Counted from the stretch's first letter, positions 38,787 through 47,381 are shown. The stretch is 64,000 nucleotides of DNA from Paenibacillus albicereus (GCF_012676905.1 NZ_CP051428.1:2566001-2630000), one strand, 5' to 3'. The notes: generated from the sequence alone by a model not told the origin. Translations and numbers: made by a program.

Positions 38787-39028
38787 GCGCGCAGCAGATC
38801 CGGCCGCGATGAGCCGCGCGCGGCGAGCTTGACCGCATGGCGCATCGCGGCGGCGCGTACCCGCTCGGGCCCGTAGGCGCCGTCCTCGCTGCGGAACAGC
38901 TCGCACAGCGCTTGCTGCGCCGCTTGCACGGCGAGCTGCTCGTCGCCAAGCAGGTAATAGCAGACGGAGTAGCATTCCTGCTCCGACTGCCGCAGCCTCA
39001 GGATTCTCTCCTCGGTTCGCTTGCTCAT
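38783..39028 (-). CDS. Small protein resembling an isolated sigma-70 region 2
   Basis: This is an 81-residue protein. The segment SEQECYSVCYYLLGDEQLAV followed by QAAQQALCELFRSE strongly recalls ECF sigma region 2 (the pattern CYYLLGNEQDAEDAVQETF in true sigma factors), but the DNA-melting part is short and region 4 is absent. It may be a truncated paralog, a decoy, or only a look-alike of this helical pattern. ATG 39028 follows GGGAGAG. It is convergent with the EamA gene, with a 4-bp stop overlap. Confidence 0.55.
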   Translation of the reverse strand: MSKRTEERILRLRQSEQECYSVCYYLLGDEQLAVQAAQQALCELFRSEDGAYGPERVRAAAMRHAVKLAARGSSRPDLLRA

Positions 39029-39174
39029 GCCGCACTCTCCCTTGCCTCGTTCTCTATCTAAGACGGATTATACCTGCTAATTGTATCCGGAGTATGTCCA
39101 AGGATAAGTATAGTGGGCTTTGACCTGAAAAAAAGAAACAAAACCATAGCAATTGCTGAAGATTTTCTTAAACG

Positions 39175-39217
39175 AGCAAGCCTCCCTTTTCCCTGTCCGG
39201 GAATCGGGAGGCTTGCT
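39175..39217 (-). terminator. Intrinsic terminator after the ABC permease
   Basis: AGCAAGCCTCCC / GGGAGGCTTGCT is followed on the minus strand by CGTTTAAG, 21 nt past the stop at 39238. The rest of the gap 39029-39174 is AT-rich and holds no gene I can support. Confidence 0.75.
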
Positions 39218-39237
39218 TGTTTGTCGCTGAGGGCGGT

Positions 39238-42012
39238 TCAGGCATCCGCGCGGCGCAGCGATTCGACCGGCGTTCCCCGCAGCGCGGAACGGGCAGGGCC
39301 TGCCTGCAGCAGTACGGCGAGCACGGCGAGCGTCAGCAGGATGCCGCCGAGCAGCAGGCCGTCGAAGTCGACCGGCAGCGGCTTTTCCAACGGGCGCAAA
39401 TCCGATTGCAGGACACGGGCGAACGCGATCGCGCCGCTCCAGCCGGCCGCCACGCCGGCGAGCAGGCCGAGCAGGCCGAGCAGGCTTCCTTCGAGCATGA
39501 GCGCCCGCTTCAGCGCCTTGGCGGACACGCCGGCGCAGCGGAGCATCGCGAGCTCGCGCTCGCGGTCAAGCATCGACCGCCGCTGAAGGACGGCAAGGCC
39601 AAGCAGCCCGATTGCCGCCGACAGCGCCGTGAACCCCAGGAAACCGTTCACGAGCCGCGTCGAGGACGCATGCTCCTTTACCGTATCAAGATAAGGAATG
39701 GCAGCGGCGGAGGCCCCTCCGGAGAGGAGACGGGAGACGATCTCCTCGTCCCGCTTGAGGTCGGAAGGGTCGAGCTGCAGCAGGATGAGCCCTTGGAATT
39801 TCTGCGTATCCCACGGCCGATGGTAGCCCTCGCGCAGCTGCCTCCAAATGTCGGGATGCACGTAGGTCGTGTCGTACACGTACGCGGCATTCAAGCTGTT
39901 CGACGTATTCGGCTCGGCGAAGCCCGCGATCGTGAACGACAGCTTCAGATCGGGCGGCTGCCCCGCGGGCAGGAACGCGTCCCGGTAGAAGCCGAGCTCG
40001 ATCGTATCCCCGACACGGTAGCGCTTCTCCGGATAGGCGAACGTTCCGGACGGCTCGACGCCGTAGTCCTTGAAGCTGCGCGGCAGGATGATGGACCGCT
40101 TGTCCGCCATGACCTTGGCCCAAGCCTCTTGATCGGAGGCGAACGCCGAGGCGCGCTCCAGCAGCTTCCAGTCTCCTCCCTGGACGAGCTCGGGGCGGAC
40201 CGGTACGAACGTTTGGCCGCTTCTCGCCGAGCTATCGGACAGAGTGGCGGAGGCCATCGCAGGCTGGACGAGGACATGCCCGTCTACCGCCTCCCGCAGC
40301 GTCTCGTCGGTTCGCAGCAGCTCCAGCATGTCCTGCTTCTCGCGCTCGCTCTCGTACGCGGCGAAGCCGCTGTAGCCGAGAAGACCCTGCGGACCGTTCG
40401 CCGGACTCGTATTGGACAGGATCAGGCTCGACAGCCCCGAGGTGAAGGTAATCGTCATCATGGCGACCGCGAACAGCAGCATGACCGCGAACGTGCGTCC
40501 CGGCCGCTGGCCGGAGTAGCGCAAGGCGAGCAGCACGCTCGTGCCGGCGCGCGGTCCAAGCCGCGCGCCGGCCGCCTGCAGCAGCAGCTGCAGAAGAAGC
40601 GTGAGCGCAGCGGCGGAGGCGATCCAGACGATCGCCAGGCGCAGCATGACCAGCCCATCCGGAGCCGCCGGCTCCCAGCTCCACGTCTGGTGCGCTTGCA
40701 GCGCGAGGATGACGCAAGCCGCCGCGCCGGCCAGGGCTCGGCGGACAGAGCGGCCGGCCTTCCCGCTTGCGGCCGCGCCCTCCCGCGCCGAGCCCCGCAT
40801 CGCGCCGACGATCGGGCCCGAGCCGGCCAGCCGGCTCGCCGCCAGGACGAGCAGCATCTGAAGCAGCAGCACCGACGCCGCTCCGACAAGCAGCACCGGC
40901 AGCGGCAGATGGGGCTCGATCGGGATGCCCGCCGCTTCGGCCGTCCGGCCAAGCTCCGAGCCGTAGATCGCCTTCACCAGCCCCCAGCCCGCAGCCAGTC
41001 CTGCCGCGATGCCGGTCAAGCCCGACAGCAGCCCGAGCAGCAGCGCCTCCGCCCGGAACAGGCTGCGCGCCTGCTTGCGGCTGAGGCCGATGGCGCGCAG
41101 CACGCCGTACAGCTCTGCCCGCGAGTCGGCGAGCATGAGCACGATCTGCCGCAGCAGGAACGCGCTGGAGAAGATCGCCGTCAGGCTGATGACGCCGATC
41201 AGCACGACGAGATTGCTGCGCGTCATGCCGAGCGCTTCCTGCTTCACGTGGCGCGTCTGATACCAGCCATCCTGCCCGGAAGGCATGCTCATGCCGAGCA
41301 CCGAGTCCGCCGGATTCATCCGCGTGGCGAGGATCGCCGAGAAGCTGCCTTCGGGCAGTCCCGCGAGCCGCCGCGCGTCATCCGGATGGAGCACGAGCGT
41401 CCCGCTCTGGCGGGCCGCCTCGCCCCGGTAGCCGGACAAGCCGGACGGAGGAGGCGCATCGCGCAGCTTGAAGCCGTGGCGCGTGCCGTCCGGAGCGTCC
41501 GCATACACGACATCGCCGGCCACTAGTCCGAGCGCTTCCGCCGCTTCCGCGTCAAGCAGCGCCTCGCCCGGCCGCAGCGGATCGTCCCACAGCCGCGATC
41601 CCGGCTCGAACGAGGCGGCCGCAGCCGTCTCGAAGCCGATGGCGAGCGCCTGCGGCAGCGAAGCGGATTGCGCGTCGTTTGCCGGGGAAGCGAACAGCGT
41701 CGCCGGGACCGATGCGACGGGCAAGTACCGATAAGGCATCGCCCCGGCGCCGCCCCCCTCGGCCGCTATGGCCTGGGCCCGCTCCGCCGTAAAGCCGTTT
41801 CCCTTGCCCGACGGCGCGAGCGCAAAGTCGACCGGCCCGAAATGCCGGCTCAGCCATTGCTGCCCGCTTTCCCGGACGGAGCCGTAATGGAACATCGACA
41901 TCGCCAGCAGCATCGCGCCGATCGCTCCCGCCAGCACGGCAAGCGCCGTCTGCCGCCCCTGGCGGCGCAAGTAGCGCGCGCCCATCGTCCAGGAGATGCC
42001 GCGCTTCAGCAT
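39238..42012 (-). CDS. FtsX-like ABC transporter permease (ten-helix type)
   Basis: This 924-residue membrane protein has an N-terminal helix (~20-42), a large extracytoplasmic domain (~45-265), then a first FtsX core (~270-400: NLVVLIGVISLTAIFSSAFL, LYGVLRAIGLSRKQARSLFR). After further helices and a second extracytoplasmic region comes a second FtsX core at the C-terminus (LSAAIGLLGLAVLQRRSMLD). This double-FtsX layout is that of LolCE/MacB-related or bacteriocin-type exporters. Its start overlaps the ATPase stop by 7 nt, so the two form one transporter, probably under the two-component system upstream. Confidence 0.9.
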   Translation of the reverse strand: MLKRGISWTMGARYLRRQGRQTALAVLAGAIGAMLLAMSMFHYGSVRESGQQWLSRHFGPVDFALAPSGKGNGFTAERAQAIAAEGGGAGAMPYRYLPVASVPATLFASPANDAQSASLPQALAIGFETAAAASFEPGSRLWDDPLRPGEALLDAEAAEALGLVAGDVVYADAPDGTRHGFKLRDAPPPSGLSGYRGEAARQSGTLVLHPDDARRLAGLPEGSFSAILATRMNPADSVLGMSMPSGQDGWYQTRHVKQEALGMTRSNLVVLIGVISLTAIFSSAFLLRQIVLMLADSRAELYGVLRAIGLSRKQARSLFRAEALLLGLLSGLTGIAAGLAAGWGLVKAIYGSELGRTAEAAGIPIEPHLPLPVLLVGAASVLLLQMLLVLAASRLAGSGPIVGAMRGSAREGAAASGKAGRSVRRALAGAAACVILALQAHQTWSWEPAAPDGLVMLRLAIVWIASAAALTLLLQLLLQAAGARLGPRAGTSVLLALRYSGQRPGRTFAVMLLFAVAMMTITFTSGLSSLILSNTSPANGPQGLLGYSGFAAYESEREKQDMLELLRTDETLREAVDGHVLVQPAMASATLSDSSARSGQTFVPVRPELVQGGDWKLLERASAFASDQEAWAKVMADKRSIILPRSFKDYGVEPSGTFAYPEKRYRVGDTIELGFYRDAFLPAGQPPDLKLSFTIAGFAEPNTSNSLNAAYVYDTTYVHPDIWRQLREGYHRPWDTQKFQGLILLQLDPSDLKRDEEIVSRLLSGGASAAAIPYLDTVKEHASSTRLVNGFLGFTALSAAIGLLGLAVLQRRSMLDRERELAMLRCAGVSAKALKRALMLEGSLLGLLGLLAGVAAGWSGAIAFARVLQSDLRPLEKPLPVDFDGLLLGGILLTLAVLAVLLQAGPARSALRGTPVESLRRADA

Positions 42013-42692
42013 GTCGCGCCCTCCCGATCCTCGACGATGCGGCCGTTGAACATGCGGATCTGGCGCGGCAGGCGCTGCGCCAAGCGGTCGTCATGCGTGA
42101 CGAGCAGCAGCGTCATGCCGTACTGGCGGTTCATCAGCTCCAGCAGTCCCATCACCTGGTCGGCGGCTTCGGAATCGAGCGCTCCGGTCGGCTCGTCGGC
42201 GAACAGGATGTCCGGCTTGCCGGCGACCGCACGGGCGATCGCCACGCGCTGGCTCTGTCCGCCGGACAGCGCCGACGGCCGCGAGCGGCGCTTGCCGGCG
42301 AGGCCGACCAGCTCAAGCGCCTCGAGCGCCTTGCGCTCCGCCTCGCGGCGGGTCATGCCGGCGGCGAGCAGCGGCAGCTGCACGTTCTCCTCCGCGCTCA
42401 GCACCGGCACGAGATGATACGCCTGGAATACGAAGCCCATGCGCTTCAGCCGCAGTGCCGCGAGCTCCTTCTCGCGCCGCCGGTGGACCGCCTCGTCCCC
42501 GATCCAGATTTCCCCGCCGTCGGCCGGCTCGAGGCCGCCCAGCACATGCAGCAGCGTCGACTTGCCGCAGCCGGACGGTCCCGTCACCGCCGCCATCTCT
42601 CCTTTGCCCAGCGTCAATCCGACCTCGCGGAGCGCTCGCGTCGCTTCGTTCCCGGTTCCATAGGTCTTGCTCAGTTGGCTCGCTCTCAACAT
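42006..42692 (-). CDS. ABC transporter ATP-binding protein (LolD/MacB type)
   Basis: This 228-residue ATPase has Walker A GPSGCGKST (residues 38-46), a Q-loop VFQAYHLVP, the signature LSGGQSQRVAIARAVA, Walker B ILFADEPTGALD and the H-loop LLVTHDD. It powers the FtsX-type permease encoded next, with which it overlaps by 7 nt. ATG 42692 has AAGGAGACGGC upstream. A 126-bp gap separates it from the histidine kinase gene, so it may also have its own promoter. Confidence 0.95.
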   Translation of the reverse strand: MLRASQLSKTYGTGNEATRALREVGLTLGKGEMAAVTGPSGCGKSTLLHVLGGLEPADGGEIWIGDEAVHRRREKELAALRLKRMGFVFQAYHLVPVLSAEENVQLPLLAAGMTRREAERKALEALELVGLAGKRRSRPSALSGGQSQRVAIARAVAGKPDILFADEPTGALDSEAADQVMGLLELMNRQYGMTLLLVTHDDRLAQRLPRQIRMFNGRIVEDREGATC

Positions 42693-42818
42693 CGACTGCC
42701 GTCTCCTTTCGCATCCCGCGCTTTCGGGGATGCCTTCACCTTAGCAGGCCGGGATGCAGTCTTCGCCGAGATGATGTGCAGAACCCGTGCAGGCGTCCCA
42801 GGTCCGGATGCCCGAAGC

Positions 42819-43889
42819 TCACTCGCGAAACAGCGGGAGACGCGCCGTGAATGCCGCTCCCTCGCCGACGCGGCTCTCCACCTCGACCGAGCCGTCATGC
42901 GCCTGGGCGATGCCCCGGACGACAGCCAGGCCGAGACCCAGGCCGCGCGGCGCAGGGCTCCCGTCGGCGTACGTCGGCTTGCGGTAGTAGCGCTGAAACA
43001 GCTGCTCCGCTTCCTCCGGCTCGAACCCCCAGCCGTCGTCGCGGACGCGCAGCACGAGCTCCGCTCCGCTGGCGGAAGCGCTGACCGTCACGCGGCTGCG
43101 GGCATGGCGGATCGCGTTGCCGAGCAGGTTGAGCAGCAGCTGCGAGAATCGCTTCTCGTCTCCGTACAGCAGCAGCTTGACGTCGAGCTCGGCGACGAGC
43201 TCGACGCCCCGATCGTCGGCTTCCGGCTGCAGCAGCTCGATCGCCGACGCCGCTGCGGCCGCCGGCTCGAACCATTCCTTCTCGATCCGCAGGCGACCGC
43301 TCTCGGACAAGCTCAAATCCTGCAGATCCTGCACGAGCCGGCTCATCGCGGCGGCTTGCTCGGACAGCACGGCCAGCCGCTCGGGCGGAAGGGGGCGCTG
43401 CTCGTACAGCGCATTGTCCAGGGAAGCGCGGATGACGGCGAGCGGCGAGCGCAGCTCATGCGCGACCTCAGCGACCATCAGGCGCCGAGTCGTCCGCAGC
43501 TGACGAATCATCCCGGCGCCGCGCCGGAGCGCGTCCGCCATCAATTGCTCCTCGAGCGTGGCGGGACTGCGGTCCGGCCCAGGCGCTGCGCTCGCCGCCT
43601 CCGGGCCTTCTTCCTCCCGCTCCGGCCCCTCCGCCAGCTTGCCGGCCTGGACAATCCACGCCGACACGCGCCGACGCCAGCGCCGCCGCTCCAGCCACGC
43701 CCCGCCTGCCGCCAGCGCCGCCGCTCCCGCTCCGGCCAGCAGGCAGCGCGCCAGCTCGGCGGCTCCCGCATCCTGATCGGAGCCGGGCCACAGCGCCGCG
43801 AGCAGCGCCGCCGCTGCCCCGCCTGCTAGCGGCAGCGCCGCAGCGGCTGCGATCCGCTTGATCCGATCCGCGGCGGCAGGGGCGCTCAT
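42819..43889 (-). CDS. Two-component sensor histidine kinase
   Basis: This 356-residue kinase has two membrane helices close together (~12-33 and ~47-64) with almost no extracytoplasmic loop, like the intramembrane-sensing kinases of Firmicutes. HisKA carries EVAHELRSPLAVIR (His144) and HATPase carries LLNLLGNAIRHA and DDGWGFEPEE. Its start overlaps the response regulator stop by 4 nt. The short loop and the adjacent ABC exporter suggest detection of envelope stress or of transporter activity, as in BceS-type systems; this is inference. Confidence 0.9.
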   Translation of the reverse strand: MSAPAAADRIKRIAAAAALPLAGGAAAALLAALWPGSDQDAGAAELARCLLAGAGAAALAAGGAWLERRRWRRRVSAWIVQAGKLAEGPEREEEGPEAASAAPGPDRSPATLEEQLMADALRRGAGMIRQLRTTRRLMVAEVAHELRSPLAVIRASLDNALYEQRPLPPERLAVLSEQAAAMSRLVQDLQDLSLSESGRLRIEKEWFEPAAAAASAIELLQPEADDRGVELVAELDVKLLLYGDEKRFSQLLLNLLGNAIRHARSRVTVSASASGAELVLRVRDDGWGFEPEEAEQLFQRYYRKPTYADGSPAPRGLGLGLAVVRGIAQAHDGSVEVESRVGEGAAFTARLPLFRE

Positions 43890-44611
43890 CGGCCTCCTCC
43901 TGCATCCGGATTGAATTTATAGCCGACCCCATAGACAGTCAGCACGAAGCGCGGGTCGGCCGGATCGTCGCCGAGCTTGCGCCGCAGGTTGCGGATATGG
44001 CTGTCGATCGTCCGCTCATAGCCCGCAAAGGCGTCGCCGAGCGCCTCCTCCAGCAGATGCGTGCGCGTGAATACGCGCCCCGGCCGCGAAGCGAGCCGCA
44101 GCAGCAGGGCGAACTCGGTCCGAGTCAGGTCGAGCGCGCGTCCCTCGAGCTCCGCCTCATGCGACTGCGGGCGGATCGTCAGCGCCCCTCGCTCCAGGAC
44201 CGCAGCCTCCTCGTCCGCGGCATGCTGACCGCTTGCGCCTACCGCCTGCCTCCCCGTCCGCCTGAGCACCGCCTTCATGCGGGCGTGCAGCTCGCGCAGG
44301 CTGAACGGCTTTTGGATGAAATCATCCGCGCCGAGCTCCAGCGCGAGCACGCGGTCGAACTCGTCTCCTTTGGCCGTCACCATGAGCAGCGGCAGCTGCC
44401 AGCTGCGGTCGTTGAGCCGACATAGGTCCAGCCCCGTCCTGCCGCCTTCGAGCGTCCAGTCGACGAGCAGCAGGTCGGGCTTTTCCCGCCCGATGAGCGC
44501 CTCCGCCACCTCCGCCGATGCCGCTCCCGCCACTTCCCAGCCCTCCTGCCGCAAGAAACGCGCTCCCTCCTCCAGCAGCTCCCGCTCATCCTCGACCCAC
44601 ACGACCTTCAT
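43886..44611 (-). CDS. OmpR-family response regulator
   Basis: This 241-residue regulator has a receiver domain (residues 1-115, Glu8/Asp9 acidic pocket, Asp51 phospho-acceptor in LLLVDWTLEGG, Lys in FIQKPFSLRELHARM) and an OmpR/PhoB-type winged helix (~150-238, ALDLTRTEFALLLRLASRPG, YERTIDSHIRNLRRKLGDDP). ATG 44611 lies about 7 nt after GGGGGG; the longer frame lacks an SD. It begins the unit regulator-kinase-ATPase-permease. A terminator upstream isolates this unit from the lipoprotein gene. Confidence 0.93.
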   Translation of the reverse strand: MKVVWVEDERELLEEGARFLRQEGWEVAGAASAEVAEALIGREKPDLLLVDWTLEGGRTGLDLCRLNDRSWQLPLLMVTAKGDEFDRVLALELGADDFIQKPFSLRELHARMKAVLRRTGRQAVGASGQHAADEEAAVLERGALTIRPQSHEAELEGRALDLTRTEFALLLRLASRPGRVFTRTHLLEEALGDAFAGYERTIDSHIRNLRRKLGDDPADPRFVLTVYGVGYKFNPDAGGGR

Positions 44612-44745
44612 CCCGCATCCCCCCGTACCGTTCGTTGCGATGATTCGCCTTGGCTCCCTATTATATCGATCTCCGCTCCGCACGGACAAGCTCCCCGCCC
44701 GGCTCGGCTTCCGGAAGAGCGTTCAGCCGCTTTTGCCCGGACGCG

Positions 44746-44790
44746 CCAAAAAGGACGCGGCGAACCGAAGTTCGCAAGCGTCCTTTTTGG
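44746..44790. terminator. Bidirectional terminator
   Basis: CCAAAAAGGACGC / GCGTCCTTTTTGG is a 13-bp perfect inverted repeat whose arms supply the A/T tails. It lies downstream of the lipoprotein gene (stop 44859, minus strand). Confidence 0.85.
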
Positions 44791-44858
44791 GCATGCAAGG
44801 AGCCGCCGGCTGACGCGGCGCGCCGCGTCAGCCGGGCTAGCGGGCTCGTCCGGACCGA

Positions 44859-45245
44859 TCAGCCGACCTGGAACTCGTTGCGCTTGATGATGTGGATGTC
44901 GTCGCCGGAATAAATATGAATGTAGATCACGTACTTGCCCGGAGCGGGGAACTCGTGCTCCACCTCGAATTCCTTGTCCGACTTCTGCGTCGAGGTAAGC
45001 AGCACCGGAAGCTCCTGCTCCGTCTCCTCGCGGATGTCGAAGTCGATCTTGAGATCGTCCTTCTGCAAGAGCTCCTCAATGCCTTCGATCTCCACCGTCA
45101 GCTTGAGCGGCGTGGCGGCGACCGCTGCCGGCTCGCTCGTGATGCGCGCCTCGATGGCGGACTCGTCCACGCCGCCGCTGCGCGAGGAACAGCCGACAAC
45201 TGCGAGCAGCAGCGCGGCCATAAGAATCAGTCCGAATTTCTTCAC
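44859..45245 (-). CDS. Lipoprotein with YtkA/FixH-like domain
   Basis: This is a 128-residue lipoprotein with a signal peptide and the lipobox LLAVVGC (Cys19). The mature part is a single small beta domain (PLKLTVEIEGIEELLQKDDL, FPAPGKYVIYIHIYSGDDIH), like YtkA/FixH-type extracytoplasmic domains that Bacillales keep as lipoproteins of unproven role, in some cases near metal handling. The start is GTG 45245, with AAGGAGG upstream and the usual KKFGLILMAALLL signal. It is a monocistronic unit. Confidence 0.8.
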   Translation of the reverse strand: MKKFGLILMAALLLAVVGCSSRSGGVDESAIEARITSEPAAVAATPLKLTVEIEGIEELLQKDDLKIDFDIREETEQELPVLLTSTQKSDKEFEVEHEFPAPGKYVIYIHIYSGDDIHIIKRNEFQVG

Positions 45246-45332
45246 GTCGTTCAGCCTCCTTGGCGTCTTCCCTATCCTTTCCCATTATACCCGCTTGTCC
45301 CGGCTTTGGCTCCGCCGAACCATGAACTTTTC

Positions 45333-45362
45333 TTGTCGAGCGCTGCCGAATTGTGCTACAAT
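45333..45362 (+). promoter_or_regulatory. Sigma-A-like promoter of the FMN riboswitch
   Basis: TTGTCG (45333-45338) and TACAAT (45357-45362) are separated by 18 bp, about 20 bp upstream of the riboswitch. Confidence 0.6.
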
Positions 45363-45380
45363 TCGGTCTAACTGAATCTG

Positions 45381-45525
45381 AACCTTCGGGGCAGGGTGGA
45401 ATTCCCTACCGGCGGTGACGGCGCCTGCATGGCGCCGAAGCCCGCGACTCCCGCTGCCGCTTCGCGGCGGCGGGACTGACTTGGTGCGAGTCCAAGGCCG
45501 ACGGTATAGTCCGGATGAGAGAAGG
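45381..45525 (+). ncRNA. FMN riboswitch (RFN element)
   Basis: The conserved RFN blocks are present in order: CTTCGGGGCAGGGTGGAATT, CCCTACCGGCGGT, AGCCCGCGAC, a variable GC-rich hairpin, GTGCGAGTCCAAGGCCGACG, and AGTCCGGATGAGAGAAGG. This RNA binds flavin mononucleotide and shuts off the downstream gene when FMN is plentiful. It is followed by a terminator-type hairpin and then the EamA gene. Confidence 0.95.
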
Positions 45526-45566
45526 TCAAACCCTGCTTGGCGCCATTTGGCGGCAGGCGGGTTCTT

Positions 45567-45601
45567 CATGCCCCCGTCCTGATCCTTCAGGCGGGGGCAT
45601 G
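45567..45601 (+). terminator. Riboswitch expression-platform hairpin
   Basis: CATGCCCCCG and the complementary CGGGGGCATG form a strong stem between the aptamer and the EamA start. The run after it (GCTGCTTCTAACG) is only weakly T-rich, so attenuation is likely but imperfect. Confidence 0.65.
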
Positions 45602-45651
45602 CTGCTTCTAACGAGGTTCAATTCAAATTCCGTTTCATGGGGGTTTTTGAA

Positions 45652-46638
45652 TTGAGTACGACCGCTGCCGCATCGAGTCCGCTTCAAGCGGACCGCGGCG
45701 GACTGCTTTCCCGCGGGCGTGGCATCTGGTATGTCGCGCTCGGAGCGACGCTCTGGGGAGTCGATCCGCTGTTCCGCATCCTGCTTCTCCAGCACTTCAC
45801 GTCCGCGCAGATCGTCTTTCTCGAGCATCTGCTGCTGGCGCTGTATTCCGTTCCCGTCCTGATCCATTATCGTCATCAGCTGTCCGGCAAGCTGACGCTC
45901 GGCATCGTCGGCGCGATGCTGTTCATCTCCTGGGGAGGCTCGGCGATCGCCACCGTCCTGTTCACCGCGGCGTTCAGCTACGGCAACTTCAACGCCGTCC
46001 TGCTGCTGCAGAAGCTTCAGCCTCTGTTCGCCATCGTGCTCGCCCGAATCGTGCTCCGCGAAGCTCTCCCGCGCCGATTCGGCTGGTTCCTGCTGCTGGC
46101 GCTGGCCGGCACCTACCTGCTCACGTTCGGCTTCGCCTCGCCGGCGCTCGGCCTGCATGACCTGGCTACGCTGGGCTGCCTGCTCTCCATCGGAGCGGCG
46201 GCGCTGTGGGGCGGCTCCACCGTCATGGGCAAGTACCTGCTCACCAAGGGCATGGGCTTCCACTTCGTGACGGCGCTGCGCTTCCTGCTCGCCATCCCGC
46301 TGCTCGGCCTGCTCGTCCTCGCCGCAGGCGACGGCTGGCAGGCGATCGGCGGCGGCGGCGCAGCGGCGCTCGTGCTCGTGAACCTGCTGTTCCAGGCGTT
46401 CATTCCGGGCCTGCTGAGCATGCTTCTCTATTACAAGGGGCTGTCCGGCACCAAAGCCTCGCTCGCCACGCTGGCGGAGCTGGCCTTTCCCGCCGTCGGC
46501 GTGCTCATCAACTGGATCGTCTTCGACGAGGCGCTCACCGCCGGCCAAGTCGCCGGCTTCGTCCTCATCTGGACCGTGCTCGTGCTGCTGAGCCGCAGCG
46601 CAGCCCGCTCCCCTCAGCCCGCCGCTCCCGCGAGCTGA
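45652..46638 (+). CDS. EamA/DMT transporter under FMN riboswitch, candidate flavin transporter
   Basis: This 328-residue membrane protein has ten hydrophobic segments in two EamA repeats (GIWYVALGATLWGVDPLFRI; LLSIGAAALWGGSTVMGKYL). TTG 45652 has GGGGG 8 nt upstream; the ATG at 45637 has no SD. The only usual Firmicute riboflavin importer is RibU of the ECF type; an EamA protein under RFN control resembles RibN-type riboflavin carriers known from other phyla. Riboflavin or FMN transport is inferred from the riboswitch, not from the fold. Confidence 0.85.
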   Translation: MSTTAAASSPLQADRGGLLSRGRGIWYVALGATLWGVDPLFRILLLQHFTSAQIVFLEHLLLALYSVPVLIHYRHQLSGKLTLGIVGAMLFISWGGSAIATVLFTAAFSYGNFNAVLLLQKLQPLFAIVLARIVLREALPRRFGWFLLLALAGTYLLTFGFASPALGLHDLATLGCLLSIGAAALWGGSTVMGKYLLTKGMGFHFVTALRFLLAIPLLGLLVLAAGDGWQAIGGGGAAALVLVNLLFQAFIPGLLSMLLYYKGLSGTKASLATLAELAFPAVGVLINWIVFDEALTAGQVAGFVLIWTVLVLLSRSAARSPQPAAPAS

Positions 46639-46660
46639 CTCTCCCTTCGCCCATGACGCC

Positions 46661-46717
46661 AAAAGGACGGCTGCCCGGATCATCCCCTTCGGAGGATCCG
46701 GTCAACCGTCCTTTTTT
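46661..46717. terminator. Bidirectional intrinsic terminator
   Basis: AAAAGGACGG / CCGTCCTTTT is the outer stem, GGATC/GATCC is inside, and TTTTTT follows. It lies between convergent genes. Confidence 0.85.
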
Positions 46718-46723
46718 GCCGCT

Positions 46724-47038
46724 CTAGGCTCTCGCCTGATCGGCGCGCATGAACCGAGATTCGTCGAAGCATCCGTCCAGCCCCGGCTCCGTGCCCTCCG
46801 CGGCCAGCAGCGCCAGCTGCAGCTCGCCCCCGTCGCCGGGCAGGCTGATACGGCGCCCGGCGTTCATGACCCGGTGCCAGGGCAAGCCGCGGGACTCGCC
46901 CATGCTGTGCAGCACCCGCACGACTTGCCGGGCCGCGCGTGGCTGTCCGGCTGCCGCCGCCACCGCGCCGTATGTCATCAGCTTCCCCTCGGGGATGGAA
47001 CGAACGACTTCGACGATGCTTGCCGTGAACGGCGTCAT
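46724..47038 (-). CDS. Alkyltransferase-like protein (ATL; MGMT fold without catalytic Cys)
   Basis: This is a 104-residue protein with the DNA-binding domain of O6-alkylguanine alkyltransferases (MTYGAVAAAAGQPRAARQVV, SMGESRGLPWHRVMNAGRRI). The catalytic PCHRV motif reads PWHRV, so it cannot accept alkyl groups. Alkyltransferase-like proteins bind O6-alkylguanine and mark it for nucleotide excision repair. ATG 47038 follows GGAGG. It lies 28 bp after the small gene at 47067 and belongs to the helicase operon. Confidence 0.88.
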   Translation of the reverse strand: MTPFTASIVEVVRSIPEGKLMTYGAVAAAAGQPRAARQVVRVLHSMGESRGLPWHRVMNAGRRISLPGDGGELQLALLAAEGTEPGLDGCFDESRFMRADQARA

Positions 47039-47066
47039 CGCCCTCGCCTCCTTCTTCCCGACACGA

Positions 47067-47381
47067 TCAGGCGTTTTCGGCCTCGCCCGCATGGGCGGCG
47101 CAGAACGCCGCCGCCTCCGCCAGCTCGTCCTCCTCCAGCTCGAAGTCGAGCAGCTGGTCGGTGCCGCGCTCGCGGATCTCGTGCGAGACGACGCGGCCTT
47201 CCCCGCCTGGCGCGAGCGCATAGACGACGCGCACGTACAGGCCCGCCGGCCGGTAAAGCTCGTCCTCCTCGTCGACCTCGATCAGCAGCGTGAACTCGTA
47301 CCGCTCGCCGTTCAGGATGCCGAACGGATCCTTGAGCTTATCGACCGTGTATTCGCTGATTTCCAAAAGCTCCAGCTCCAT
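47067..47381 (-). CDS. Small acidic conserved hypothetical protein (DUF6509-like)
   Basis: This 104-residue acidic protein starts MELELLEISEYTVDKLKDPFG, then ILNGERYEFTLLIEVDEEDE and LYVRVVYALAPGGEGRVVSH. The pattern matches what I recall as the DUF6509 family of Bacillales, of unknown function. ATG 47381 follows GGAGGG at 6 nt, and its start codon overlaps the helicase stop (TGATG). It is therefore in one operon with the helicase and the alkyltransferase-like gene. Confidence 0.7.
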   Translation of the reverse strand: MELELLEISEYTVDKLKDPFGILNGERYEFTLLIEVDEEDELYRPAGLYVRVVYALAPGGEGRVVSHEIRERGTDQLLDFELEEDELAEAAAFCAAHAGEAENA

